From: Crotophaga sulcirostris
Lineage: Eukaryota > Chordata > Aves > Cuculiformes > Crotophagidae
Assembly (NCBI GenBank): GCA_013397455.1
Contig: VYZB01000030.1
Location: 1,866,403-1,930,402 of the forward strand
Reading direction: 5' to 3'
DNA length: 64,000 nucleotides
Positions 32,086 through 46,200 of this stretch are shown in pieces (position 1 is the first letter of the stretch; each line of letters begins with the position of its first letter). Below the pieces are notes generated by a model, which was not told the DNA's origin, made no database searches, and was given only the letters and a program-made list of their open reading frames with translations. The translations under genes were made by a program, and so were the position numbers.

Positions 32086-32498
32086 ACAGTATCACAGTAT
32101 TACAAGGTTGGAAAGGACCTTTGAGATCATCGACTCCAACCTATAACCCAACACTAACACCAACCCATCATCTAAACCATGGAACTGAGTGCCTCATCCG
32201 ATCTCCTCTTAAACACCTCCAGGGTTGGTGACTCCACCGCCTCCCCGGGCAGCGCATTCCAATGACCAATCACCCTTTCAGTGAACAATTTTTTCCTAAT
32301 ATCGAGACTAAACCTCCCTTGAAGAAGCTTGAGCCCATGTCCTCTTGTTCTGTCACTGGTCACCTGAGAGAAGAGACCAACCCCTGCCTGACTACAACCT
32401 ACTTTTAGGTAGTTGTAGAGAGCAATAATGTCTCCCCTGAGCCTCCTCTTCTCCAGGCTAAACAGCCTCAGCTCCCTCAGTCGCTCCCCTGCCAACCC
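32086..32498 (-). mobile_element. CR1 LINE fragment, younger-looking type
   Basis: On the minus strand this encodes an intact-looking C-terminal part of CR1 reverse transcriptase, including [32 protein letters not shown] and [19 protein letters not shown]. The frame then stops and the 3' UTR follows (ATGATGGGTTGGTGTTAGTG, GGTCCTTTCCAACCTTGTAA), ending in TACTGTGATACTGTG. The open frame over about 107 codons suggests a less decayed copy than those near 4, 24 and 25 kb. It is 5' truncated and non-autonomous. Confidence 0.95.
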
Positions 32499-35400
32499 AC
32501 CCTGCCTTGTAGCTGATCTTCCTCATAGGTGGGTGAGCCTGGCATAGAAGTGTGCAAGTGCTGTGATGTTTCATCCCAAGGTGAGGTGCACACTGTCCCT
32601 GTGCTACTGGATACTCTGTGCTCCCCGATTGGTCCTGCATGTTGAAGCTGATTGCTCTTTCTCAAGCCAGCACCCATCCTTCCCCTCGCGCCCTGCTCCT
32701 CTCTACCAGCACAGCCCTGTTCTGGGACTTTACAGTGTCTGCAAGAAAAGGCTGAGCTCTGCCGGCTGTCATGGCAGGGAGGCTTCAAAAGGATCTGCAC
32801 TAAATGGGCTGGAGAAGATTAAGTGCTCTCTCTGCTCCTGAAAGGCCCATTTAATTCACTTTCACCCTCTCTTTCCCCTCCCCCAGACCTCCCTGGCATC
32901 CAGGACACAGGGACTTTTATTACACCACTGAAAATCTTGAAGGGGACTGATATTTGATTTTTTTTTTTGCCTGTTCCACCCCTTAGAGAAATGTCTCCTC
33001 TGACGGGCCATCAAGCTTACGTGCCTGCTGTCACGCACAGGAGGCTCTGGCCCCAGGACAGCCTGTCAGTGGGTCTGCTTGGCCAGCATCCCCTCTGGGC
33101 TCGGATGGCCCCAAGAGCAAGATTTAAAGCTTAGCCAAAGGGAGAGCTCTGAGAAAGGATGCGTTATCAGCCAAGGACAAAGAGTGTCTCTTGCTGCTTG
33201 GTTGCCTTTGGAGTTTTTGGAAGTACCTGGCAGAAGCCCCGAGATGCTGGCAGGGTGGCAAAAAGATAGGCAGGAGGCTATGGGTGGCACCGAGATGAGG
33301 CCAGCCTGGCCTTGGCCTTTCCTCCTCTGTTTCTTTCTGTGCTGGGCTATCAGCTCGCTTCTCGCCAGCCCTTAGCACTGGGTGCCTGTGGCAGGGCACA
33401 GCTGCTGGACAAAATAGTTGAAATTCCAGAAATGTCTGAGATTAATTCAGCTTCCTCGGTTTGTACCAGGATGCTGAAATTCACTTCATTTGGGGTTTGT
33501 CCTCTGCACCACGCAGTGGCCAGCCGTGTAGCTGGGCTGCATGGGAAAGCAGGTTGTGGGGAATGCAAGCACTTATGGGCTTTTGCATTCATATGGCTTC
33601 CTTTGGCTCAGTTCAGAAACAAGTATTCTGTCTATATGGGGCCAAGGCCTCCCTGGGGTAACAGCCCTTACAGGCAACATGAGCACAGGTGGGACTATTT
33701 AGACTACCAACAGCAGCAGCACCAGCTGACTTGCCAGCTGCAGATATCTGAGTTTAACTGGGAAAGGGCTAGATTCCCCACTGGAACAGACAGCTGCAAA
33801 ATCTACTGGCTGTTATATGCTTAATTGAAGCCTCTCTGAACTTGTTCATTAAAATAAATTGGGAATTTACAGCTTTGTCTTAAGAGGTACATGAGCAGGG
33901 AAAGGTGTATCTATCTGTTTGGTGAGCTCCTCAGTCCAGAGAGGCTTCCCAGTATTTGCTGCCCTTTACTAGGAGGGTTTTGAATTAATCCTGCACCCTG
34001 TGCCTGACTTTGAGATATTGCTTTGTGTCCAGCGCACACCCAGCCCAGAGAGAGATACAAATGCACTGATAGAAGTGTGACAGCAACTCTTACACTGCTA
34101 TAATTGCAGCTTCTGCAGCAAAGGAGGGCACCAACAGAGGCACACTGTTGCCACTGCCTTCCAACCCAATTCTCAGTCCTCTGGGCTAAGCCAAGATTGT
34201 GTCCTTGGAGAAGCCCATGGGAAAACTCCAGCTGAGCTAAAAGGTCTCAAGTTTCTTACTGGAAAATCTTGCTGAAGGTACAGTAACAAAAACAGTATTT
34301 CTGAAATAAAATCAAAGGCCAAGCAAGATAGTATTTTCTCCTAAATGTGCACCAATAATGAGAAAATCCTCAGTCAATAAACACCAAGAGAAATGCTAAG
34401 CTGCTAGAAATCAGGTGGGGCTGTCTCCAGTCGGCCTGTTACCATGTGAATGCAGCACATCTGGATTTTCTTGTGTTGCTCTGACATTTCTTTTCCAACA
34501 CATATAAATGTCCAACATCTTTTTTTCTCCCACAGTTGCGCCTTGCCCAGCTCTCAATCCTCTGGCAGTTGTGTTTCCATACTGTAAACAGGTGAGGTGC
34601 CAGCCTGCACCGCCAGGCTCGGGAGAGACAGTCATTTACCCCAGGGAATGTCTGGCAGGTGAATTGGAGCTGCATAAGAAGAGCAACAGGCTTTGAAAAT
34701 CAGAACCTGGAAGGGACGTATGCATGTGCTGCTGCAGACCACCACCTTGCCAAAATATAGCTGCCCCTTCTCTCACCAGCTGGAGTGTACTGCTTTGGGT
34801 CAAGAGCAGCCCAGACACTCTGGAACTGGGCAGAGCAATGTCAACGCATCACCCTAAAACAAATGCTGCAGCTCTCTGGTGATAGGGGCATATGGCACAT
34901 ATTCTGATCTCCATTGTATTGGAAAAGAAAAGATGGTAGCAAGGCAGAATGAAACGAGGCTTTCTGTTTCAAGACAATTGCAGGCTTTGAAGATCAAGAA
35001 CTCTTCCATAAAGTCCATGCCATGGACTTATCCAAAGGCTTCTGTGGCTCTGCCGTGGAAGTTGCAAAGGGGGCACTTTCTGTCCACACCTCAACAAGCT
35101 CTTGGGGGGAGATTCAGGCTATTGATAAGGGCAGAACTTCAGAACAGCCTGACACACCCACCATTTGGGTAATGCATGTTGGCAAATATCTTCCCTTCAT
35201 GCAAGAGAAATGGGGAGAAACCTGTCAGCCAGGGGTTTACTAAAGATTTTTGCATTTTTCCCTTGCCCACTGCTTGAAAACTAAAAACAGTTTTCTGCAA
35301 AGTGTGTGTTTATTTGAAATGAGTTCTTGAACTCTTTCCCTCCCTAGATGCTGGACTGTAGGACGTCTGTGGTGTCAAAGCTGCATTGCTTGCTCTGATG

Positions 35401-38400
35401 GGACACAGGTCAAATTTCTTTCTCAATCTCTCACTCTAAACACCTTCTCCAATATTTGCTTAAAAAAAAATCACTCTTTCCGTGTCCATATTTGCCAGTA
35501 ATTTCTCTTACTGGAATGTCTTGTAGTTCAAGTGCTGTCAAAAGAAGAAAAATTGCCCAAATAATCTTATTCCCCAGTGTTATCACACACTGGCTGCTCC
35601 ATCCAGGATGTGCCCACAGTACAGCAGAGCTGGAGTCGCCAGTAATAATTACTATTATGGCGCTGCTAAAAGCCTTAAAAGGCATGGTGGTTATGGGCAG
35701 GAAAACCTGCAGCTAGCAACCAGGTCCAGTTTATGCAAACACAACCTGACTCATAAAAGCCGTAGTCAGACCAAGAGTTGAGAGCTCCTTCTGTCATCCC
35801 AGGACTCTTTCTGGCATTCACTGGGCTGGCTGAGCTCTGGGATGAGACATAGGCTGGGCAGTGCACTGTACCAAAGCATGCTGTGTCTGTCCCAGCAATG
35901 CAAGCCCCTCTGTTTCTTTCCCTGAGGCCGACTTGAGTGCACACCGTGGACTCCTCTCACCACTTAACCAGCTGCAGGACGCCAAGTGGGGCTGAAACAT
36001 GAAGTGCTGACTGTCATTAGGAGAGCAGGAGAAGGAGAGCCCTAAAGAATTGCCCTTCAAATGGTGTGCTCATTTTCTGAGCCTCAGTACACGTGGAGAG
36101 GACATTTCTGTTTACAGACATGACCCATCATGTCAGGGCTAGGGAAAGTAAGGGTATATATGACTTACCCTGGGCACAGTCCCTCAAGCCCACACCTCAC
36201 CCATTCATACTGTCTGTAGCGACAACAACCCTCCCAGTGCTCCGGTTGTTCAGAAACAGGCTATGTCTGATCGTGCTTTATAAAGAGATAAACCCAGAGA
36301 TTTCTGGAGAAGAGGAACCTGAGCTTCCTCTAACAGTACGTGCTGATGTTCTCCTGAGCAGCACCCCTGCCTGAAGACACTGGACAACTTACCCAGCAGT
36401 CTTTATCTGATGGAGAGTTACTGTAGGATATGTGCTTGAGTTCTGCCAGGCTGTTCTTCCTGCCCAAGAAGGTACAGTCTCATTCTGTCCCTGTCCTGTC
36501 TTTTTGGAGAAGCAGAGGGAAAGCAGGTCTCCAAGACCAAGACTTCAGAAGAGTGTGTTCAGTTCACATGTCAGAGATGTGACTCTCTGGTGCCTGCAGC
36601 CTGTATCTGCAGAAGGGATGACCTTGCTGGGCTCCCTTCCTTCAGAGATCCCTGGTGCCTTGCATATTATTCTTGCAGCAAGGCATATTATCCTGGCAGT
36701 ACTTTCTTTCTACCTCCTTTGCATGGCTTTACCTTCCCCTCATCTGGGGGCAGAGCTCTTGGCTGAGAGATCAGGGAAGGCAGCTGCCAGCAGAAGCAGC
36801 AAGACTTCTGAACCACCATGAGCAGAAAGCTGGAGGTCTGGGAGCAGGATACGTAGGCATTTGGTGGATAAATGTTTCAGAAACAGTAACTGAGCAGGAA
36901 AGGAGCTGAGTTCTGATATCCTAAAGCACATATCTCTGCTTTTTGTCCTGCTGCTTTGCTGCCCACCTGTTCCACCCCAGGCAACCAGGAGAGGCATGAA
37001 GTGCCAACCTCCGTGTGTGCGTGCGGCCATCAGAAGCTGTTGGCTGCTCACACAGGTGTGTGTTTTTGCTGCTGGACTCTGTGAACAGGGGTGAGAAATG
37101 ACACCAAAGGTGGTACTGCACCCAGGGCAGAGCCCTGAACATCCTGGCCTTCCATGCCCTGGGGGAAGATGATCTTGGCAAGGTCTGTGGTGTTTCCCTG
37201 TGTGCTGCGTCATGCCAGAGGCTTCCAGTTCATGTACGCGAGGGGACAGCTAGCAGGACTCTAAAACATAGTGCTACCATCTTTCTCCCCAGACATCCTG
37301 GCTCCATCCTCTGCAGGTTACCATGGGAGCCGTGAAGCTCTGCCAAAATTCCCACATTATAAGAACTTCTGAGTGGAAACTCCAAATTTGTGCAGTTTCC
37401 ACACTTTCAGCCACAACTTCTCCATCCTTGCCCCCCTTTTTCCAACACTGCGTTATCCTACAGATCCACAGACTGGACAGCCTGCCCCATTTCAGTGTCC
37501 ACGCCCTGCAGCTCTGTGCCACGCCTGCCCTGGCACTCAGTGAAGCCACTGATAGCAATATCTGGTTTGCTTTGGCTTCCAGTTCAGCTCCTCAGGAGCC
37601 CTAAAAAAGAGACACTGGCATTTCCCCGATGTTTATCTAGGAACAAAACATTTCAGGAGGGCTACACAGCCCTGACATCACTGCTTGAGAGATGCAGAGG
37701 GACCAGCATAAGGATCTGACTCAATGCACTCCTTTCTCCTCCTTACCTCTCCCCTGAGATGTAGAGGCAAAGGCTGTTCTGAAGCAGAGACACAGCTTTC
37801 TCCATGCTGTGGGTACAGCTACTTATCTCCAGCCCAGGCCCTCTACCACTTGTTGGCCAGCTCAAGGGCTGGTCTAATTTAGGAACTTCACATGTGTTGT
37901 GGGACACCCCCATGTCCCCTCCTTCTTGCCCCTGGCATGCCCTGGCGTAAAGGCACATCAAGCTGGGGCACGGGTTGATACTTTTGGCTTTATTCTAATG
38001 GAAAATTTTCCTCCACAAGGCAATTTTTTTCCTCTGGCCAGTCGCAATTAAAATCCAGTCCTCACCTTAGCAAGGACAGAGCAAAGGTCTCTGTATATGA
38101 CTTGCGGGTTCTGACTGGTAAATCTTACCATCACATATGATTGTTGACTTTTCAGGTTTACAGATGTATAAGTCACACATTTTGTAGACCAGCTAGTGGG
38201 AGGTATTTTCTTTAAGGTCTTTGAAAGCCCCAGTGAAGAACAGTGAACATTTCTTATCCCCAGGCTATATACTTATTTTATCATTAAATGTTCTTAGTAA
38301 CTTTCACAGTTACTTTCACAGATTAAGTCCCTAATTTTCTTTAGGAGCAAAGGCTGAGATCGATTATAGATAGCATGGGCTATCAACAGAGGCAGGAGAG

Positions 38401-39541
38401 CACAGCTGAGATCCTTTTTTGATCACTACAGGGGGATGCAGAGAATTTAACAAGCCACATGTAGCAAAGTGAAAATTATACAGACAAACATTGAATGAAT
38501 TATGTAAAGTCTTCTGTATACATATTTTACATGTATTAAAATGCATATGCAAACACACACACACGGAGAAAATGAGCTTAGCTAATGGTTGTACCTGGCA
38601 CTTACATTGCCTTCGACATATAAGGAGCTCAGCATGGTTTATCTAGCTGTATGAGAGCACTTTTCCCTCACTATTGAAAAATGGAGGTGGTTGTTTTAGT
38701 ATTTCATAGCAACAACTTGAAAGAGAGTGTCCCAGTGAAGCTGCTGGCTAATTTGGGGAGGCAGGTTTATTGGAGGCTGGCTAGAGCAGCAGAGTTATTG
38801 CATTTCTTCTTCTGAGTGCCAGGGGGACTCACAGGCTGCTGGAGACCCTGTCTTCCCTGTCAGCCCAAAGGCAGCCCTGCGTTGTGTGGTTGGTCTTTCC
38901 ATAAGATGTGGCTTGTGCTGACAGCTTCTTAATCAACTTGAAAGAGAGACCGTCAGCATCTGTTCATCCTGGTGGATGCTCCTTGGACCAGCCTGCCTGC
39001 TGGCATGGTGGGCAGCCCAAAGCAGCCCAGCTTCCAGTGTGATTGGCAGGTAATGATGACCTCCGTACTCTCTAGGAGACAAGGAAATTCTTGCTTTGTG
39101 GACAAATGTCCCACAGATTAGCTTCAACCAGGTCACTCTTGGATTTGCTGTAAATGCCTTAAGGATCTGCCCGCCAGCTTGAAAGGTATTCATCCCACGT
39201 ACCTACAGTACGGTGGAATCCAGCCATCCCAGTCCTGCCCCATACCCCGTTGTGCTTGGTTTTAAACGATGAACAAAAACCAGATTTTGTTCCAAATTGT
39301 GTTATTCCTGACAAAGTCTGTTAATTGACAGAGTTTTGGTGCCTGGAAGCTCAATCTAAGTTGCTTTCACCTTGGCACACCATCAGGGGAACCAATGCTG
39401 ATTTCCGTAACTGGTCACGGCTCAGCAGGTTGTCTTCTAGCTAACAAGCAGATAAGAGGCAACACCTGGCAGAACTGACTGGGAGAGGAGGAGAGAGGCA
39501 GGGGAAGGAGCAAGCGCCACCACGCATGGACCAGGGAGATT
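32499..39541. other. Noncoding stretch
   Basis: No gene is recognised in 7 kb. Small direct repeats occur (GCATATTAT pair near 36,660-36,700; GTTACTTTCACA pair near 38,298-38,322), as does a short CA run at about 38,553-38,564. The longest ORF (33,312-33,824, 170 codons) has no family features. Confidence 0.5.
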
Positions 39542-39674
39542 GGATGAGGCACTTAGTGCCATGGTTAAGATGATGGGTTGGTGTTGGTGATAGTGTTAGT
39601 GTTGGGTTATAGGTTGGACTTGATGAACTCAAAGGTCCTTTCCAACCTTGTAATACTGTGATACTGTGACACTG
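39542..39674 (+). mobile_element. Short CR1 3'-end copy, younger-looking type
   Basis: The sequence runs TGGATGAGGCACTTAGTGCC through GATGATGGGTTGGTG and CCTTTCCAACCTTGTAATAC to a repeated ATACTGTGAC tail. It matches the 3' end of the 32.1-kb copy closely apart from an insertion of about 11 bp (GTGTTGGTGAT-like duplication). It is strongly 5' truncated. Confidence 0.92.
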
Positions 39675-42600
39675 TAATGCATCCCAATGAGCACCCAGTT
39701 AGTCAATTTTATGGTGCCAACAGAACGAGAAGATTCCATTGGTTCTGGTTTCATCCTTGCTGTTGCCCTCTTCTCAGTTCTAACAGTTGTTCTTTTCTTC
39801 CTAGGTTCCCCTTTTCCTTCCCTCCCCGTCTCTTCTCCCTGTGCCTGCTCCAAGCCATCTCTTCTTAATTGCCTGCATGTATTTTTTAAAATGAAAGGGC
39901 TATACAAACAGAACCCCACTAGTGCCAGGCTAAATTCCTAAAACAAGCTTTCTCTTCCGGGAGGAGACCCAAACACATTCACTCATTGATTGGGCTGCTA
40001 GCTGATACTCGGCTCACCCCCGTCCCCCTGTATTTCAGATAGGTTTTCTTTTTTTATTAAATGGCTCTAAAAAGACCAACAGATTGCCTGTGAATGACCA
40101 CACAGTGGAATCCTACAAAGCTTCCATTCATGGCCAAAAAACTTGTACAATCCCAGTGGTGCAACAGAAAGACAGCTCTTTATAAACCAACCTGAGTTAA
40201 AAGGTCAATGGCCATAAACTCCCCCTCCCTGTTTTCCTGCAGGGTTTGGGTTTTTAATAGTAATCAGTACTTTTTTACTATCATAAGGAATAAGTCTTTT
40301 GAAAGGGGACAGGGGGAGATTATTTTTTTTGCTTGAGGACTGCAGGGAAAGAGCTGTATCATGCTGGGAGATGTGCCCCAGGACCCCTCCACTGCAGTTC
40401 CTTTTATTCAATGGAACTCTTGGCTGGATGGATTAACCCTGGCTTGGTTGGTTTTATGCTGCTGGCTTTGGAAAGCAGGAGGGTTCTTTGGCTTGAGCAT
40501 GGTCTAAAGCTGAAAGAACTTTCTGTGGAAGATGACTATGATTGTGGTCTCTGAGAAAAGGCAGAAAAGGGAGTTATGTGGTCAAGGGTCCTAAAATCGG
40601 GCCATCCATTAGGATCAAGGACAGGCAAGTTTCCACAACATCAAAAATCTCAGTACTTCCAGCAGCATCCTCTCCACTTGATCATTTGATCAAGTACCTT
40701 TCTGCCATTAAAAAGCTGCTCTGGCTTCCTGAACTACTTTTAGCCGCCTGTTGCTTAACTGTAATGTATGAACAGCACACAGGTCTCCTCAAGGATCTTT
40801 CATTTGCTCTAACAAGATGCCATACAAGAATGCCTGCAAAAGGAAAAAAAACCCAAACAAACACAAAAAACCACCCCAGGTCATTGAGTGCAGCATATCC
40901 AAGTGGCCTGTGCCTGTGTGGCCAGCTAACATCTACCTGCCTCACCACTGTGACAGAGCTACGATGGTAATTAGGTGTTTCTTAGAGACCCAAGTGGAGA
41001 GAAAGGCAAAGCAATTTAGTGTTGCTAAATCTATGTGAACACAAGCATGGACATTGCTCATTAAAGCATGTGGTAGATTACCAGAGGAGAAAGCATACAA
41101 TTAGGCTGGGCTTTGCTAAATCAGGACCAGTGAGTGCCGTTAGCAGATATCCCTCAAGAGTTTGTTCAAATAGGAACAATTTCTACCATCATCTTCGAAT
41201 TCTAGGAATTGACTTGGCTTCTTTCATATCCCCAATAGCTATAAAATGTAACTGATTCTAAAGATGTGTAATTTTTATATGAAACAATAAAATCCCTTTC
41301 CTTAAAAGCCCTGAAACCAAGCCATGGGACCATAAATAAAAGGGCTTGCAGGTGAAGTGTTTATGAATAGAACATGTATTTCCTGTCTCAGAGACACATG
41401 TTTATTCAGGAATTATAGGGAAAGGACTACAGTTCCCCATGGCAGTAGGGGTGGAGGAATAAGTGGGTCTGGATGAAGGAAGGTATGTGCCCATGGAAGA
41501 GCATGTTCAAGAGAACTTCAAAGGCATCAGCATAAAAATGTACACACTCAGTGTAGAGGGAATAAAAGGTTATTTAAGTTCTTCCAGTAAAAATATATTT
41601 TTTCAATTATTTTAACATGTTTAAGATGTTTAAGTCTTCATTAATATCCTTTAAATCTTCCCTTTCACACACACTGCAAAGCCTTTCAACGAAGGGCTCA
41701 TTTTAATGGACTTAAAGGTAATCTTGTTTTTTAGCAAATAAAATAAAGGTTTTGCTAATTAAAAATGTTACAACATTTAGACTAGTCTTTTCTTTCCACT
41801 GCTTTAATTAAAAGACATCTTGGGGGAACATTTCAAGAGCTGGATCCAAGTTTTATTTAATAATCCTAATACCAAGGCCAAAAAGGAACGAGCTGTTCTT
41901 GAAAGAATTTCATGCAGGAGAGTGGGAAAGGCTTAGCTTAGCCATAAGCCACTATTTCAGGTGGTCATATCTGAGTGAGCCCTTCAGGAGACAATGAGAG
42001 GGTACGTGAAGCAACGACGGCATTGCTCCATCTCTGTTGCTATGGAGAGCAGGGTTAAAATAGTCACGCTTTTGAATTCAACAATGAGGAATATGCTTCT
42101 TAGGTCCCTAGAGTGCAAACACATCTATGGCAGCTCTAGCCCCATCTTGTTGGCTACACATCCCATCGGGTCTCAGTCACCTCTGCAGAACACTGTCGTG
42201 CACCAGAGCTGCATCCCTTCCAGGTGGCCTTGCAGCATGCTAATGGAGGCAGGAGAGTGCTTGCTTCTGCACTCATTTGACAACCCACACCACCCCTGGT
42301 AGGTGGCTGAGGTACAAGCTAGAGGAGTAAAGCTGAGACTTGGTGATCCCTGTGTATTTGCAGAGAAAAGGCAGGTTATCTGTTACTCAGATTAGCTGTC
42401 TGCAGGAGATGGGTTGAGGGCTCCCTCCAGAGCCTGTGCTGACTCCAGTGTGTGCTAGGCTTCAATCAATATCTTGGCAGAAAACAGTTATAGTTTCTTT
42501 AGTGTAAAACCAGATAGGAGAGGATCTACTCCCTCCTCTTTTCCCTTCCTTCACTCTAACTCCTGTTGATGAGTACCTCTTTTGTGCTTGAAATCAGTGA

Positions 42601-43105
42601 AAAGTTTGAGATTCGTAAGAAAGTCTATGTTTGTTTTCAAGAGCTTTATTTAAACATATATCACTGACCCAGCTAGACATGAGTTGGCACAACAGAGTGG
42701 AGTGGCCAGCTGCCTCACAGCAGAGAGGAAAGAGTAGCTGGAGGCTGGCAAGATGTGAACTTCAACTGGCTTTGCCACTAGGAAAATTGTGATGGCACCA
42801 CACCCTGCACCTTGTCTCCCTTCTCCTTTTCCTAATGGGGCTTGAACAAAAGACCATATCCCAGTCTTCTTTGCAGTGGACACTCTATTGCACAGTCCCA
42901 CTCTGTGCTTGACCCAAATCCCACTGCCTTGGCTTTGACACATTGGAAAGCATTGGGTTAATGCTAAACAGGGGGGAGGCAGAGAGGTCCTGGTATTCAC
43001 ATAGTGCACAAGCTGATGAAGAACAGCATCCGAAGGGTCACAGTTGTTGCCCATTTCAGGGAACAGGAAAGGACCAGGAGCTTACTTTTCCCCACAGAAG
43101 AAAGG
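39675..43105. other. Noncoding, AT-rich stretch
   Basis: No gene is recognised. The part at about 41,560-41,830 is unique and AT-rich, with several TAATTAAAA-type cores, and could include a conserved noncoding element. Confidence 0.45.
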
Positions 43106-43155
43106 AAGCTGGACTAGATGATCATTGTAGGTCCTTTCCAACTGAAATATTCTCT
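43106..43155 (+). mobile_element. Very short CR1 3' tail fragment
   Basis: GGAAGCTGGACTAGATGATC and GGTCCTTTCCAACTGAAATA are the last bases of a CR1 3' UTR, ending in ATTCTCTC. It runs directly into a pentanucleotide microsatellite. Confidence 0.85.
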
Positions 43156-43230
43156 CTTCTCTTCTCTTCTCTTCTCTTCTCTTCTCTTCTCTTCTCTTCT
43201 CTTCTCTTCTCTTCTCTTCTCTTCTCTTCT
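43151..43230. repeat. (TTCTC)n microsatellite, about 16 units
   Basis: This is a pure pyrimidine-strand pentanucleotide repeat of about 80 bp that starts exactly at the end of a CR1 tail. The purity over about 15 full units suggests recent expansion and likely length polymorphism. It generates artefactual ORFs with SLLFSSLLFSSLLF and EKRREEKRREE. Confidence 0.98.
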
Positions 43231-46200
43231 AAAACACCAAAGCCCATTTCCTTTGCAAAGCGCAGGGGTAGCTGGAGCTCTGGCTCCCACCTCATTCCAG
43301 GGAGCCAGAATAGGTGAAGCCAGGTGGTGAAGATGAAGGCTTCTCTGCCACTGACCTAAACAGATGCGCACAGTTCTGGCCGTGGAAGAGGGACTGTTCC
43401 TCCACCTCTTAGCACTGTATACTTCATCTGTCCCTGGATGAAGGAGACCTGAAGGGCTATTTTGTTCTTGGGAGCTTTTTACAGCCTTCAACCTTCACCT
43501 GAGCCTTGAAAACATAAAGGACAAGATGATGGGAGTCTGAACCTCAGCGTCATCAGGGCACCTTGTCACTAAGTAGTGTAGAGGGTCTCTAGGTTCATAC
43601 ACTTGTCCTTCCTAGACTATAAAAGCTATTTTCAAAGCTTGACCTCATGTGTCTTTATTGATCTTGAGCAATGACACCACTTTTCTGCTCAGTCACTTTC
43701 AACCCTCCCACACATCTGTTAAAGGACCAGCAGCAACTGTTAAAGGGTGCATGAGACATCAGCCACTTCTGGAAAATGTTAACGTTTTCCTGCCTGATAT
43801 GCTTGGCCAGCCTGGAATTATGTAAAAAAAAAAAAAAAGAAAGGACTTTTCCACAAGAGTTCTGGGAGGGGTCTGCAAAGAGGAACTTGTTGTCAGCCAC
43901 AGCTCATGACTAATGTAATATAAAAAGAGTCTGTTTGGCAGGATTTTACCCAAGTGACTGTTTCAGGAATGAGGGTATTATTTTATGTGCAAGGTTATAT
44001 TTAGAATTTGTAGACTGCAGAGTCGCAATAAAATAATTGCATCAAGGAAATCTGGTGGAATCATAAACCATGAGAATGCAAAGCCTGAATCATCCAAGCC
44101 CGCAGGAGCCTGGGATTTATTCCACCAGAGCTCAGAGCAGATCATCCATTTGTTGGTGCTTGGGGTGTTTCCTTAGCTCTATAGAAGTTTATGCATCCAT
44201 GTTGATATATTTACTAAGGCAATAATTACTGCATGTGGGAATGACTGAAGCTGTAAAATGGTTTCTAGACCCTTAAAACAGACTTCAAACTGTCTCATTT
44301 TGAACTATAACCCCTCCTCCTGATGTGGGCACATCTGAAAGCTGCAAAGATATGGATCCTCAGGAATCTGACTATTGTTCAAATGTGGCTTTCCACAGGA
44401 TGATTCACACCCTTCTCATTTTGGGCATCCTGGCATTCAAGAGATGATGTGTCCTCTGTTCCTAAGCATCAGTCTAGATTGCAAAATGCCTCAAGACGAG
44501 ATAGCAAAGCATTAGACTGTGACACACTCACACCCTGCTCCTTGCAAGTTCCTCTTGTGTCAGCTAAAAGCCTCCCAACGGGAGGTGTTCATGGCTTTTA
44601 GATATTGCATTGCTTATATATGAGAGGTTGTAGGTGGGTTGAGTTCCCATATGGCAGGACTGCAGATGTACGAGCCGAATATTCTGAAAAGAGGGGAGAG
44701 TTTCCAGCTCAGCTGGGACAGGAACATGCAACAAACTCTCCCAACTTTTATCACCCCCTGTCAGCTCCAGACCTCTTCTCCTCAGCCCTCTCTCTACACG
44801 TGCACACTGCTTTCCCTCCATCTCATGGGGCAGACAGCCCACGACTCCTTCTCACCCTGATTCAGAAAATCCCACCATGCCTGTCTTTAGCCAGGTTGTC
44901 ATTCCTTACCCAACCCAGCCACCTCCAGAAACAACACTCAGCTTTATGACTCTCACAAATAGGTTGTAGTGACATTTTTGGACACATACAAAATCTGACT
45001 ATATCTGCAAAACTGTGCTTACAGTATAGACCACACGGAAAGCTGAGAGATAATTCTTTCCAGATTCTTGTACTGTGCTGGCAAAAAAATGATCTGGTCT
45101 AATGATTTCACGTGTTGTCTTTAAGACACTTCAACAGGTTGCAGTTGGCTAAGTTGAAACCTTTCTGCATTTTAAAATTAAATAGATATTTTATTGAGTG
45201 TTCACCCTGCCTGACTGCACAGTGTGGTGGGGCAGAGATGATCCTGGCAGCCACTGATCTTGCCTTTTCTAACAATAAAGGCATGTGAATGGAACCAAGG
45301 GCTGATCCAGGTGAACTTGCCCTGCAAAAAAAAAGTAATGCCTTCTTTTCACTTCTGCATCTGAACTGAAGAGCATAATGGGTTTCAGTTACTCTTATTT
45401 GCACAGTGAAGACAGGACCCTTGTCACAGCATCTCAAGGGACAGTTGAACACAAACTGTCCATGGCTCCTAACCTCCCTCCAACTGAAGGGCATGTATGA
45501 TGCCTAAGAAGAGTCTCTTTCTTCACTAGTCAATACACTGCCATAGTGTCCTCAGTGAGCAGGAAGGAGGGATGGAGCAAAAGAGGGTCTCAGAGAAAGA
45601 GATGAGAGTGATGGTGACATTTATTTCAAGACCTTCATGATGAAAGGTTCACCATGCTGTGAGGATTCATTCATGCCATTTCAGAGTTGGCATTCAACCA
45701 GGGCTTAATCCGGTGCAGAATAAAATCGGGCATTATGAAGAGTTGGATGGATGTAATTGAAATAATAACATAAATATAATTGAAATATAAATATATGTAT
45801 GCACACACACACGCTGTTTTATACATGGAAACATTTTATCCATGGAAACAACAATAACCTTTTAGCTCTGCAAGCCAACTAACCTATTCCTGGAACCGCC
45901 TCTAATCTGTATGTTTGCACCTGGGGTTCTTTAAGAAAACGCAGAGTGGTAATTAACTGGGGGTGTGGAGAAGTCAGATAAGTGGAATATTCACACTGCA
46001 AGACCAGAGAGAGTGTATTTGCACCAGGTCACAAGCATAAAGAGAGCAGGCGTGCCAGCTTCGTCCCCAGAGATCATTTTACGTGCTCTCCATCATCAAA
46101 TAGGCACACATTGCAACTCACAAATTTCCTCCGGTGACGGTAAAGCTTCTCAAAAAACTTCTGAGTTAGTCATTCAAAAAGTTACTTTGTGACATTAAAA

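Noticed and set aside
43114..43491. ORFs with EKRREEKRREE or SLLFSSLLFSS repeats
   Set aside because: They are pure translations of the TTCTC microsatellite.
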